A stretch of DNA of 64,000 nucleotides from Melanopsichium pennsylvanicum (taxonomy: Eukaryota > Basidiomycota > Ustilaginomycetes > Ustilaginales), in the NCBI GenBank assembly GCA_900208305.1, contig OAPG01000009.1, positions 310,001 through 374,000 on the forward strand. The letters run 5' to 3'. Of this stretch, positions 50,324-60,002 are shown piece by piece. The position numbers and the translations under genes were made by a program. The notes under the pieces were generated by a model that had not been told where the DNA came from, did no database searches, and worked only from the letters and a program-made list of their open reading frames with translations. How positions within the stretch are numbered: position 1 is the first letter of the stretch; each line of letters starts with the position of its first letter.

Positions 50324-51433
50324 ATGAAGCATCTTCACATACTTTCCTTCAGCCTTGTTACCATCATCCTAGGTATTCTCCTGTCGTCGCAATACTGTGC
50401 AGCGTTAGGCCCCGAAATCTCGTCTAGTTCTGTGACACCGAGTACGGGCGCACCTCGCCCGCCTGGACCATCCTCCGAGCAAAGAATCAGTTTTAATGCC
50501 TATATACGCCTTCTCCACCCTGAAAGAATTAAAGGACTAGAGCGACATGACCCTGATGACTTCAATGAGATGTATCGAGACGTACCCTTTTATGACTACG
50601 CACCGCTCTTTAGGACCTCGACCCAACTGTCGGTCGTGGAGCAAGCCCTTCGCGACTATCGAAAGGTTACCGTCGTCGGTGATCGGGATGCTCAAACGCT
50701 CGTATACGACGAACGTAATGGACAAATTAGACATTATCCCAAGGACATTCGTGCTGTGCGTCTTCGATTTGAAGTCGACCCGAAAATCCACACCTTGTAC
50801 AAGACGGTGCATAACTTTCCCTTGGAAGTCGTTCCAGGAAGGAAAAGCATCCAGGATGTACCCTATGCAGATGACTTGCCCATTCTCACTTCTGGTAGGG
50901 ACGATTTGGCACATATGATGGAAGCGATTGACACGAGAGGAGCATTTTACCATGTAAGACCTGACACTAACGACATCCAACACGATATTCACTTGATCGA
51001 GCTTCCGGAACAAGGTGAATTGCAAATCAAGAAAGCAGGCCAACGAAGAGTGACACAAATACAAGATACGCTCACCCACTTCAACACGGCAACGCGGAAC
51101 TTGGGCCGAAATGTAGCTGCGGTTCTCTATGGAAAACCTATCATTCCCAATGCTTCACTCAGACAAAGCAGGCTGGAGCGGATACAACTTTCACAATATC
51201 CAAGGTTCACAGAGCACACAACATATCGGAACATTGTTAACGCTCTACAAAATCACGGAAAGTTCCGACTTTATGTGACAGGCGAAGATGGGAGGATGAA
51301 GAAGTACAAGATCAAAGTGGATAATTTGGATGAGAATGCAGCATTCAAGATCAAAGCCGAGCGATTCGGCATAAGAGATAAGTTAGAAGAGGGTGTGCTT
51401 TCTGCACTGGGAAAGATCAGATTGCCTGGGTAG
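50324..51433 (+). CDS. Secreted Cys-free cluster protein B (effector-like)
   Basis: The product is 369 residues from ATG 50324, which starts a strong signal peptide (MKHLHILSFSLVTIILGILL, likely cleavage near Ala26-27). The frame is open upstream but that part is charged leader. No Cys follows the signal. It is the closest relative of gene A: APLFRTSTQLSVVEQALRDY (93-112), VTVVGDRDAQTLVYDERNG (115-133), DDLAHMMEAIDTRGAFYHV (193-211), TQIQDTLTHFNTA before GRNVAAVLYG (261-270), PRFTEHTTYRNIVNALQNHG (293-312) and YVTGEDGRMKKYKI (317-330). It ends in ALGKIRLPG. The spacing of blocks equals that in gene A, so the two are paralogues. A proline-rich linker (41-50) follows the signal. Function unknown. 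Confidence 0.85.
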   Translation: MKHLHILSFSLVTIILGILLSSQYCAALGPEISSSSVTPSTGAPRPPGPSSEQRISFNAYIRLLHPERIKGLERHDPDDFNEMYRDVPFYDYAPLFRTSTQLSVVEQALRDYRKVTVVGDRDAQTLVYDERNGQIRHYPKDIRAVRLRFEVDPKIHTLYKTVHNFPLEVVPGRKSIQDVPYADDLPILTSGRDDLAHMMEAIDTRGAFYHVRPDTNDIQHDIHLIELPEQGELQIKKAGQRRVTQIQDTLTHFNTATRNLGRNVAAVLYGKPIIPNASLRQSRLERIQLSQYPRFTEHTTYRNIVNALQNHGKFRLYVTGEDGRMKKYKIKVDNLDENAAFKIKAERFGIRDKLEEGVLSALGKIRLPG

Positions 51434-51989
51434 CTTCAGGAGTTGGCTGACGAAATGTAATGCTGTGATGTGAACTCATGATGCTTTTTTAAGACTGCTT
51501 ACCCGATTCTTGTATCCTTCAAGAAGCTTCTGATTCTCTCCAAAAGCTATGTAAAACCATCATAGTATCTTGTCAATTCAATCTCTTTATAACCTTTTTC
51601 ACCTGCTTTAGTATGACCTCAAAACATGGAGCGTGAAGCTTTTGTATGTTCAAGATGACCGGTAGAAGGTTGCCGTTGCGAATTTTGTTCTGAAGGCACC
51701 CACGTACCGTTGCTCCGATCAGTCTCTCGTCATCCATGCGTATTATGCATTGTGCACATGCGAGTCAGATGTTCAGTATATCAAAATTACCTTGTTTGAG
51801 CGGCAGTTGACCTGATCGACTTCCAACATCGATGGCACGAAAAGCTTGTTTACGGCGGGGCTCCTTAGGATACTGTACATGTACAGGTGATCCTCTGTCT
51901 CGTCCTGGACACACTCGCCATAAGAAACCTGGTCTGTCTTGCACGTAATGGCTGCGAGACAGCGTCTGTTGAGCAAGTGGGGGTAGCAG

Positions 51990-52200
51990 CAAATTCTTTA
52001 CTTGTCCCTCCCTCCTTCTTCTCTCCTCACTGCGCTGTCTCTTTGCTGCGTTTTCTCCAAGCTTGCACATTGCTCTACCCACCCTGTAACCCTCCCTTGC
52101 TTCTTTCTGTCCTGCTGCACTCAATCGCCCCCCCCCTACGGGGTAAGGGGGGGGGGGGAGTCCGGTAAGCCTTGGGATCTAAGAGTACACTCTCACCTCG
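51990..52200 (+). repeat. Degenerate third copy of the cluster repeat, with C9/G11 hairpin
   Basis: The order of short matches follows the left copy: a CT-rich lead, GCTTGCACATTG for GAGCTCATTTG, a shared ACCCTGTA followed by a C/T-rich stretch, CTGCACTCAATCG for CTGCGCTCAACCA, CTACGG, then CCGGTAAGCCT for CCGAGAGCCT. Homology is by eye and weak at the edges. A run of nine C (52128-52136) faces a run of eleven G (52147-52157) across a ten-base spacer. Confidence 0.5.
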
Positions 52201-53146
52201 CCAAAAATCTATGCTTCTATTATGGTTATTTCTTGTAGTCGATTGTTTACACCCAGCTTGTGACTGAACATGACTCGAAGCCGCCAGAATGATTGGTAAC
52301 GAAACCGCAAACATAGGTTGATGCAAATGCGAACTCAACTGTGAAGAAAAGTAACTCTACCTCATAAACTGCTGGTCTCACCAAGCCTGTGAATGGTGTC
52401 ATACAGTATGCGCGTTAGTCGGTCTATCTCGATCCGAGAACCACACCGGATGCTGACACTAAGTTCGTCACGATCTCATAATCTGTGATGTGGAGTGGGA
52501 GATTCAGCGAGCTCTTGCTCATCTGATACACGATAAAATACAGTAGATTTACTGTACTGTAGACAGTGGTATGAGTCGACTGCCCTTAACTGAGTAGTGA
52601 GGCTTCAGCTCAAACACAATTTTGCGCTGCATTAAGACCGGAGATGTGATCAACGCTTGTGCATTGTAGAAGGGGCTGTCGCCTTCATTGATGGCTGGAG
52701 CTCGTGATGTGAGACCAGAACCTTACTATCGATTTCCGCGTCTGTGGTAGTTCATTGGTCTCTGTGGTCACCGAATCTACTCACTTTAGCTCATTGTACC
52801 AATATGATCCCACTACATTTATAGCAAAAGGAACCGGGCCATCCCGAACGATGCTGAGCTGTGCTCAGCCGAGCTATGGAGACCATTCAGAAACCATAAA
52901 ACAAGTTCATTAAAGTTGGCAGCGCGCACTGTCTTGCCGCTTTAACCATGCGCTTTGAAATGGACATCACTCTCCGCGAGTTGCTCTGTTGGGCACGAAT
53001 GAAACTATCGACCGCGATGCGATGCGAGGTCTTTCATCTGTTATGCAACTTAGTGAAAAACCGAGTCTACCCAACTCTTTCTTGTGACATGCGTTAGGAG
53101 TACTGATAAAAACGTTCAGCAACGTAATGCTAGTGCATATCATACG

Positions 53147-53564
53147 CAGTGGTATGTGACCTTTGGCCTGTACAAGCCCACAATCCTTCATCAACTTCGC
53201 ACATTGTGCTCTGAGTACTTTGTTCAAAACATGGCGAACGTGTTGCCCACTCTCTCAAAAGTAAATAAGTCATGGCCAATCAGTGTCACCATATATTTCA
53301 TCGTTTTGCACATTAGCGACATCCTTTGAATCCACAAATGTAAAAATTTGATTGGAAGACCATGACGTGACAACGAGGTGTGAGCAGCATGACCCTGCCC
53401 ACCAAGCCGGAATGTCCATTGAATCTCATATCACCTTGACAAGTCACACTTTTGAGAGGGTGGGCACTACGTTTGCTAGGTTTTTTAACAAAGTACTTAG
53501 AGCACATTGTGCAAAGTTGATGAAGGAAGGTGGGCTTGTACAGGCCAAAAGTCACACACCACTG
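53147..53564. repeat. Foldback element: ~116-bp inverted arms
   Basis: Left arm 53147-53262 (CAGTGGTATGTGAC to CTCTCAAAAGT) matches the reverse complement of the right arm 53448-53564 at roughly 85-88% by eye, with one short indel. The spacer is ~185 bp. It could form a long stem and resembles a non-autonomous foldback/MITE-type remnant. The arms lie about 240-650 bp upstream of gene C. Confidence 0.8.
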
Positions 53565-53801
53565 TCGTTCGTGGGCACAATAGCAAGGCCATGTCTTACA
53601 CTTTGCTACCAGATCAGACTCTCTCACGCTCTGTTGTATAGATTCGAATTGCATTCATGTCCTCCAAGAATCTTTGAACTACTAGCTTGGACCGCATTCA
53701 TGATACTTACAGACAATTTGCGCTCTCCCTTCCCCCCTCACAGCCCATTTCCCCAACTTCCGCGCCAAAAGGAGCAAAAATACTTGACCTAGTAATCGAG
53801 C

Positions 53802-54554
53802 ATGATGTTCTTCCTGGTATGCTTCAGGCTATGTGTACTGACTTTAGCCGTCATCACCCCGAGTCTTGCAGTCGTCCCTACCAGATATGGTGTTAAAATA
53901 ACGCATCCCCAGCTCGTCATATTCCGACCAGACGACACCTTGAGACCTGTGCACCAGCACTCGATTGGATCAACCTATCCCGACTTGATATTTCATGGAG
54001 ACGAACCCGTGTTCTACCCTCGTGAAGGAAGCTCGAGCAGTGTTAGAGCTTCAAGGAATGGCGTATCCCCTAGCGAATATTACCTCTCCGAGCTGCAGCG
54101 TGGAATCGCCGACTTTGGCAAAATACACGTCGTTGGAAACCCTGACAAAGGCGAACATCCACTAACTATCATCAAGGGCGGCGACGGGAGTGTTGTAATT
54201 AGAGATGCTGAACGAGCAGTTCAACAACGCGCCACACAGATTCACTCTATTCATCAAACTTTTGGAAGGACAGCAGCGATCGTTGCTTTTGGGAGCAAGC
54301 TCGACAAAGCGGGGAAAAAGGGGATCTTGGGCCGGAGGAAATCTGCTCCGATTTGGAAAACCGTTCAGTCGACGGATGCCGTGTCAGGAGAACTTGGGTA
54401 TAATGCGGTAAATGCATTACTCAACGAGCAGCGTCATGTCAGATTTCGCAGATCAGATGGCAGAGAGCTCTGGATCCGCTTGAGGCCTGACGGCTCGAGG
54501 GAGGCTAAGATGTTTGAAAGTAGTCTGGAGCCAGCGTTCCGTGTCCACCCTTGA
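53802..54554 (+). CDS. Secreted Cys-free cluster protein C (short member of the A/B group)
   Basis: The product is 250 residues (a second ATG follows immediately at 53805). The signal peptide is MMFFLVCFRLCVLTLAVITP, with cleavage near Ala23; its two Cys are inside the signal and none follow. It aligns with A and B at LSELQRGIADFGKIHVVGN (95-113), TQIHSIHQTF before GRTAAIVAFG (155-164), and NAVNALLNEQRHVRFRRSDG then RELWIRL (201-227). The middle LAHMM-type block of A and B is missing, which explains the shorter length. The codon frame is intact from ATG to stop, so this is a short paralogue and not obviously a pseudogene. It lies just downstream of the foldback. Function unknown. Confidence 0.82.
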   Translation: MMFFLVCFRLCVLTLAVITPSLAVVPTRYGVKITHPQLVIFRPDDTLRPVHQHSIGSTYPDLIFHGDEPVFYPREGSSSSVRASRNGVSPSEYYLSELQRGIADFGKIHVVGNPDKGEHPLTIIKGGDGSVVIRDAERAVQQRATQIHSIHQTFGRTAAIVAFGSKLDKAGKKGILGRRKSAPIWKTVQSTDAVSGELGYNAVNALLNEQRHVRFRRSDGRELWIRLRPDGSREAKMFESSLEPAFRVHP

Positions 54555-56382
54555 TATGAATCGGCACGAGCACTTACACCATGATAATTTGGGCTAACTC
54601 GATTTGATCGTGTTTCCTTGCTCTTGATCTCGCACAAGTCTTTCCAATTGCCCCAAACATACAAGCACGCTTTCAAGAATTTGTTTCTTCTCAGCGATAG
54701 CTTGACTCAGCTCTAGCTTTACTTGACTTATTCCTTCTCCCGCAAACTTGAATCATATTCATTCAGCCTACTTGGACTTCTTGTGACTATGCAGACACCA
54801 CATTGAGAGTGTGCGTGCGATCTGACGACCCTTTTTTCTCAGGCTTGACCAGCTCAGTTCAACTGATCAACGTAGTGGGGGTCTTGTCGGCTGTTGACGC
54901 CGTCTTGATATAAGGAGGTGATCCTAGTGGAGTCGTTCGACCTGATCTCAATCCTGACATGTAGCACGCTCTCTTTTTTCCCACTGGGAACCTCACAGAT
55001 CTCACAGACCAAGGCAGAGCGTGGATCAAATCGATGGCTGACAGCGAGAAACTTGAAGCTGTTGTCTCGGTGACTGATTTCATCACTCTGATTGCCCACT
55101 TGTCTTGGCCACAAAGTGTTGCTTTTGCTGATATGACTTTGTTTGGACTTGGTTTCTGACCGAGCTGAAAATGAGATCAATGCTTTTGCTGCGGATAAGA
55201 GTGTTGCGACCTTGCCTTGATCGGGCTCAGATTGAGTCGGAATGTCCAAGTCACTACCAACAGCTATGGGGCTATGAACGAAGTTCAAGTTATTCGTGTG
55301 AAATTGATGATGACCACCTGCTAGTGTGTCACAGGAGACGCTTCAGTGGGACGGATTTCACCCACTCTTTCTCTAATATCTGAAGTCCGCGCTGGATCAC
55401 AACCTTAAAATGTTCTGTCGTCAACGTGGAAACGATTCATTCCTGCTGATATTCTTCACTCGAATCAAGCTCAAGTTTCAGATCCCGTCTGCATGGCCAC
55501 TTGCACGCTTGTCAGAGTCAGACGTAGCTTCCCGGCTATCGCAAGCCAGGTGATCCTTTAAAACCGCTGATCTGTGACACACGAGCTTGGCAAGGCATTA
55601 TGTTGCGTTGCAATACTTTAATGTGGCACATGTAAGCCTTTGAGGTAATAAGCTCGATAATGTTTTTCTTGGAGTTGGCTTTGGCTCGTGACCATATCAC
55701 AAGCCCGAAGTCTAGAACATGAGACCGTGCCATTAAACAATAACACGAACCGTCTCGAAGTCTTCATCAATATACATTGCCACGGCGCCTAGCACATACG
55801 CCTCCCTCTTTCAAGGCGCATGCTTCGTTGTATACTGTAGGTAAGTCGAGCACCAACGGCTTGAACGTCCCACCGAGGTACGCATGCGTGAGCACAAGAG
55901 GCGTGACCTTTTGTCTGTTGCTCTGCCGTAGCTTCCAAGAAAGGACAATTCAAATAAAACGGGACGTCGACCGATTCGATGTCGAATCGAGCAAGTAAAT
56001 CAATCTACTGTATGTGAGAGAGAGAGCGGAGACAATGTCTGCATCAAGAAATCTACTGTATACTCAAGCCAACGATCATACTGTCTATCGAAACCCAGAC
56101 CTATGCTCAAAATGAACTCCGCACGCCTGGCGATGCCGCTTGCATTGCAATGTACTTTACTTTACTAGCCGTATCTGCGCTGAAATGCCTCTTCCAATAT
56201 ACGTACACCTCGAGCTTAATTTTGTAGCCAACCATCGCAGCACAGCAGCTGGTCCCCACCCCTGAATCCCCGTTCGAGGCCTGCACCTACATAACAGATT
56301 TACGTTCTTTCTCGCTCTTCCTCTCTCTTCACAAATTTCAGAACTTGAAACTCGTTCGCAAGTCTTCGGAGGTTCTTCCAAC
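54555..56382. other. Intergenic, cluster gene C to D (1.8 kb)
   Basis: No gene is supported. A minus-strand frame at 54854-55288 (144 codons) starts with TTG only and has no signal peptide or known domain. TACTGTA-type sites occur near 55836, 56004 and 56053. The last ~80 bp are CT-rich leader for gene D. Confidence 0.5.
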
Positions 56383-57225
56383 ATGAAGTCGATCGGCCTG
56401 CAGATTGCGATGCTCATAGCCCTGACCTCTCTGATCTTTGCTCATCCGCTGCCGTCGGACGATAGGACCGCTACTCCTGCTAATGCCGCAGCTGGGCAAA
56501 CATCGGTGCCTCCGAACACGGATAAAGATTCAGCTGCTCCGCCAAGACGGAGGGTCACATTTTATTTGCCAGAAGAGTCTCAAACCAGTGCTGTTTCTGT
56601 CAGAACGGCTGCTGAGCCACCCATACCACTTCCGAAGATCAGAATTGCGACAGGAGAGCCAGACAGACCCTGGCTGCCGACGAGAGAGCCAAAGGACGTC
56701 GAGCCTAAAACATGGTCCTCTTGGTTTAAATCGAAACTGTTGACCTTCCGGCATAGGCCACCTTCGTCGGATCGCGAGATGGCGAGGTTAATTCAACGGC
56801 GCCCTCCAATTATTCGACATACGAGGCAGGCTCTTGCGATGACTCGGGATCTGCCCATTGCCGGGGACAAGGAGATCCTTACACTCATCGGAGGAAGCAA
56901 TGACGCACGCGCATTGGCTCTTATGACACACAGTCGCAAAGCCTTCTTTGTCAAGGGCGGGAATGGAAAGTTGTGGCATTTTAGCCCTAAGAACAGGAAC
57001 TCTTACACATGGACAGAAGTCACCAATCAAGTAGATTTGAACGCAGTCAGTAGAGCTACTCGTGACAGCACCTCTATGAAGTCAGGAATCACCAGGGAGG
57101 CTACAGTGACTGCTGGAACGGCTGCAACTTCGGATCGTTTGTGGTGGAAAAAGATGGCACGAGGCGCCCGGGGCTTATTTACATCTGCCTCTGCTTCTTC
57201 ATCGACTTCCTTGCGCAACCTATAG
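56383..57225 (+). CDS. Secreted Cys-free cluster protein D (second subgroup)
   Basis: The product is 280 residues with signal peptide MKSIGLQIAMLIALTSLIFA (cleavage after Ala20, before HPLPSDD). There are no Cys at all. A ~90-residue Pro/Ala/Thr-rich region with RRRV precedes a basic stretch (WSSWFKSKLLTFRHRPP, 111-127). The shared module is at 174-210: ARALALMTHSRKAFFV, then KGGNGKLWHF and a Tyr/Trp strand. The protein ends with an amphipathic helix and Ser-rich tail (WWKKMARGARGLFTSAS). It aligns best with gene E. There is no match to a family I can name; plant-interface function is inferred from secretion, clustering and lack of housekeeping domains. Confidence 0.82.
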   Translation: MKSIGLQIAMLIALTSLIFAHPLPSDDRTATPANAAAGQTSVPPNTDKDSAAPPRRRVTFYLPEESQTSAVSVRTAAEPPIPLPKIRIATGEPDRPWLPTREPKDVEPKTWSSWFKSKLLTFRHRPPSSDREMARLIQRRPPIIRHTRQALAMTRDLPIAGDKEILTLIGGSNDARALALMTHSRKAFFVKGGNGKLWHFSPKNRNSYTWTEVTNQVDLNAVSRATRDSTSMKSGITREATVTAGTAATSDRLWWKKMARGARGLFTSASASSSTSLRNL

Positions 57226-57990
57226 ACAATGTCTTCGCTTGTATTGTGGCGTAATGTGTACGGTAGAGCTGAACTCCTTGCAGCACTGTGACCAATGAAA
57301 GGTGACATTCATTTCATCTGTTTTCAGACCCTCCTTCTGTACGGCATCTGGCCGCATATGCTACAATACTGTAAGTTTTACTGTACTGTATGATGACATT
57401 TGTGCCCAGGTTATGAAAAAGTTTATCAGCAACAGTGAATTTGCTCGAAAGTTGGCTAGATCAAGGCGGAACGCCACAGTAGGCTCAAAACCCACCTGCG
57501 GGTACCCACGAGCTGATATCAAGTTTCACTACTGTGATCAGCAACACGAAACGACCTTGGGATGTGGCTCACGCAAAATGCATTGAGGAACATGGTCCGA
57601 ACAGCTTCACCCCGTCGGACGAGAGTTCGGGATTGTCTTCCGCTCTTAGTATGGTCGACCTCTCGTGTGCTGGCAGCTAGGGCTTGGAGTGACGTACGAG
57701 TTCGTGCAATGCAATAGATAGATGAAGCCTTAACCACCCGCGACTCCTCATACTTGGCTTTTGAACCCTTTTTGACTGCCCTCACACTCCTTTTACAGTG
57801 ACCTCGCCTTATCGTTCTCATTACTGCACAATTCTGATCCCCGCAAGCCTTTGACATCTGATCGAGGACATTGCGAAACATTGCCATCCCGCGTCAAGAC
57901 GGTAGAAATCGCTTTGCAAGACTTTGCTGTGGGCAGGTGCTCTCGACACCCAGCTACCTAGCTTTCGACACATCAGACGAGAAAGAGGAA
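57226..57990. other. Intergenic, cluster gene D to E
   Basis: A 765-bp region with TACTGTA at 57367-57373 and TACTGTACTGTA at 57379-57390. No other feature seen; short antisense frames have no support. Confidence 0.5.
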
Positions 57991-58941
57991 ATGCTGGTAA
58001 CGAAACGAAGAGTTTGGCTGTGGACACAAACGGCCGTGTTCATAGTACTCTTATCTGCCTTGCTCTCCTTTGCAACAAGGCCATTATCATTGCCAACGAT
58101 CCCTGAGGAGGCTGAAGAGTTTGTCGGGCCCGCAGCCGCGGTGACTACAAATTCGGGCGCTGCGACAGGGCAAGGCACTAAGACTGGTCCGGTGGATCGG
58201 GGCCTGTACCCACCCAAATCGCAGAGCACAGCTTATAGGTACAGTACCATCCAATTTCGAAAGATGCGCCGGATTCCTGCCACTGGACTTGTCCGAGGCC
58301 AAAACGGGAAGCTCATCCCGTACCGACTCAGACCTCTTTTCTATCCCTTGCCGGAGGCGACAGGCGACGCGAATCAGGGATCCATTCTGACTCGGTTGAT
58401 GAAAGCAAAGTTCACAAGACCGACAGCTATCCCTTCCACGAAGAGGGGGATGGCTCGACTACTGGATCGTATTCACCAAGATGCTTCCTTTGTCGGAAAG
58501 ATGGAGTCAGACCCATCGGCCACAGGAAAAAGGTATCAAGCAGTACACATTCAGGATAGAAGTGATGCTGCTAAAAGTTTGGAGGAAATGATGAAGGCGA
58601 AACAGCCATTCTACGTGCATGGAGCTAATGGCAAGGTCTGGTATTTCGATACCAAGGATGGCAACAGGTACAGCTACACCGACAAGCTCGATCCATCAGA
58701 CCAGGAGCTTGTAAAGAACTTTTTTACAACGGCAGCGACAACACGAGAAAATCCTGGTTCAAGTTCGTATGGTACTACGGAACAGTCGGGTTCAAGGTTT
58801 TTTGCATCGCCAGCTCCAGCAAGACATGTGATCGGGATTGAGTCGAGTCACGCTCCCTCGTGGTTGCGGAAGCTCGCGGAAACGGCAAAATCGCTTTTCC
58901 GACGGCCTTCTGATACCACTAGATCCATGCACATCGTCTAG
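57991..58941 (+). CDS. Secreted Cys-free cluster protein E (second subgroup)
   Basis: The product is 316 residues from ATG 57991. A basic start then a hydrophobic core (WTQTAVFIVLLSALLSFA, 12-28) makes a signal peptide or possibly a signal anchor. The upstream open frame would bury this core and is rejected as leader. There are no Cys. The best-formed copy of the shared module is at 192-230: AAKSLEEMMKAKQPFYV, then HGANGKVWYFD and GNRYSYTDKL. The C terminus has WLRKLAETAKSLFRRPS, equivalent to the tail of gene D. A Pro/Tyr-rich middle region (RPLFYPLPEA) precedes the module. Gene E is followed after 80 bp by the right copy of the inverted repeat. Confidence 0.82.
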   Translation: MLVTKRRVWLWTQTAVFIVLLSALLSFATRPLSLPTIPEEAEEFVGPAAAVTTNSGAATGQGTKTGPVDRGLYPPKSQSTAYRYSTIQFRKMRRIPATGLVRGQNGKLIPYRLRPLFYPLPEATGDANQGSILTRLMKAKFTRPTAIPSTKRGMARLLDRIHQDASFVGKMESDPSATGKRYQAVHIQDRSDAAKSLEEMMKAKQPFYVHGANGKVWYFDTKDGNRYSYTDKLDPSDQELVKNFFTTAATTRENPGSSSYGTTEQSGSRFFASPAPARHVIGIESSHAPSWLRKLAETAKSLFRRPSDTTRSMHIV

Positions 58942-60002
58942 ACAAACAGTTTCAAGGTGCACAGCCTTGTTCGGCTGAATACACAAGCCCACATCTGTGC
59001 TTATCTCGTGTAATTTCATTCCGGCTGGGCATCGCTCACGTGAGAATGGTGAAACAACTGTGATTGCGGCTAGAACAGTGAGGTCTGAAGCTTGATGAGG
59101 CTCCCGGTCCGCCGTAGACGGGCTGGTTGAGCGCAGTTCGAGCGACAAGAACAAAAAAGGGCGGAAATACAGGGTGGGCAAAAGGACAAATGAGCTCGCT
59201 GAGCAAGGCCTAGCGAGAAATAGAGATGATGGTATTAAGAGAGAATGACGTAGAGAGACTAGCATAGATAAAGCATGCTGAAGTGGGTGACGTGGTGAGC
59301 TCTGCTTGCCCAGACGCTCTCGCCCTATCCCACCGAGTTGCACTGCAATCGTCAATTCGCACAGGTCTGTCATCCTCGAGGCTGATCTCATGGACACTGT
59401 GTAATCATCTGAGCTGGTCATCCGGCAAACCTTCAGGCATATGCTCTTCGTATGTGGCGATGTTGGTGGGCGAAGGCGTGGGTTGCACTTTTCAATGTTG
59501 ACCCACCAACCAACACCTACAATTTCACCTCCGATAAGATGACCCACTAAATGGTGGGATCGTATGGCAGACTTTTTGTTTATTATACTCGTCTAGGAAG
59601 TATAGAGAAATAGGTGTGATGCAGAAGTAACAGTCCCATTCTTCAGATCCTACTTCACTGAGCTGTGATCAGACATGTGTCATGTTGTAAAAAACAGTAT
59701 GCTGTGCAAGGAGCGCTCAGCCCTATATTAAAACCCGCATTGCAGACCATGTCTTTTGCCTCCCTTTTCACACCATACTCTTCAACCTTTATCCCCTGTA
59801 GATCAACTCTTCGATCACTAGACTCGACTCTCATTTGAGCTCGCCATACGTAGCTGGCTCTACATTTGTAAAACACTTGCTCTCCTTTACGTCTTGAATT
59901 TTTTTTTTCGCTGCCTCATTCTCTTGGCTCCGTTCCGCCTCTCGTTTATCCCGCTCTGGTCTTCCGAAATAGCTTTTCATTCCTTCTTCAAAGCCATTCA
60001 AG
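58942..60002. other. Intergenic, cluster gene E to F, contains the right copy of the inverted repeat
   Basis: The repeat is at 59021-59342. A minus-strand frame (58792-59547, 251 codons) runs across the repeat and the end of gene E, but it is an accident of translation. A TATATTAAAA sequence at about 59723-59732 may be part of a promoter for gene F. CT-rich leader from ~59750. Confidence 0.55.
59021..59342 (-). repeat. Right copy of the ~320-bp inverted repeat
   Basis: It begins CCGGCTGGGCATCGCTCACG and ends CGAGTTGCA. Read on the minus strand it matches 49009-49328 almost base for base. It lies about 9.7 kb from its partner, and the pair encloses genes B, C, D and E but not A or F. Confidence 0.9.

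Larger units (their letters stand above)
51434..53801. other. Intergenic, cluster gene B to C (2.4 kb), repeat-rich
   Basis: It holds a degenerate copy of the cluster repeat (about 51990-52200), a TACTGTACTGTA at 52550-52561 and a foldback (53147-53564). No open frame here has a signal peptide or recognisable domain. The DNA looks like accumulated repeat remains rather than genes. Confidence 0.55.

Noticed and set aside
54854..55288. 144-codon minus-strand frame between cluster genes C and D
   Set aside because: Starts with TTG, no signal peptide, no recognised domain and no convincing exon partner. It could be a relic, but I cannot support it.
58792..59547. 251-codon minus-strand frame (and its partner 48961-49524 on +) sharing a long identical peptide
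   Set aside because: The shared peptide is just the inverted DNA repeat in translation. About two thirds of the base differences change the amino acid, there is no ATG-plus-domain structure, and the frame runs antisense into gene E.
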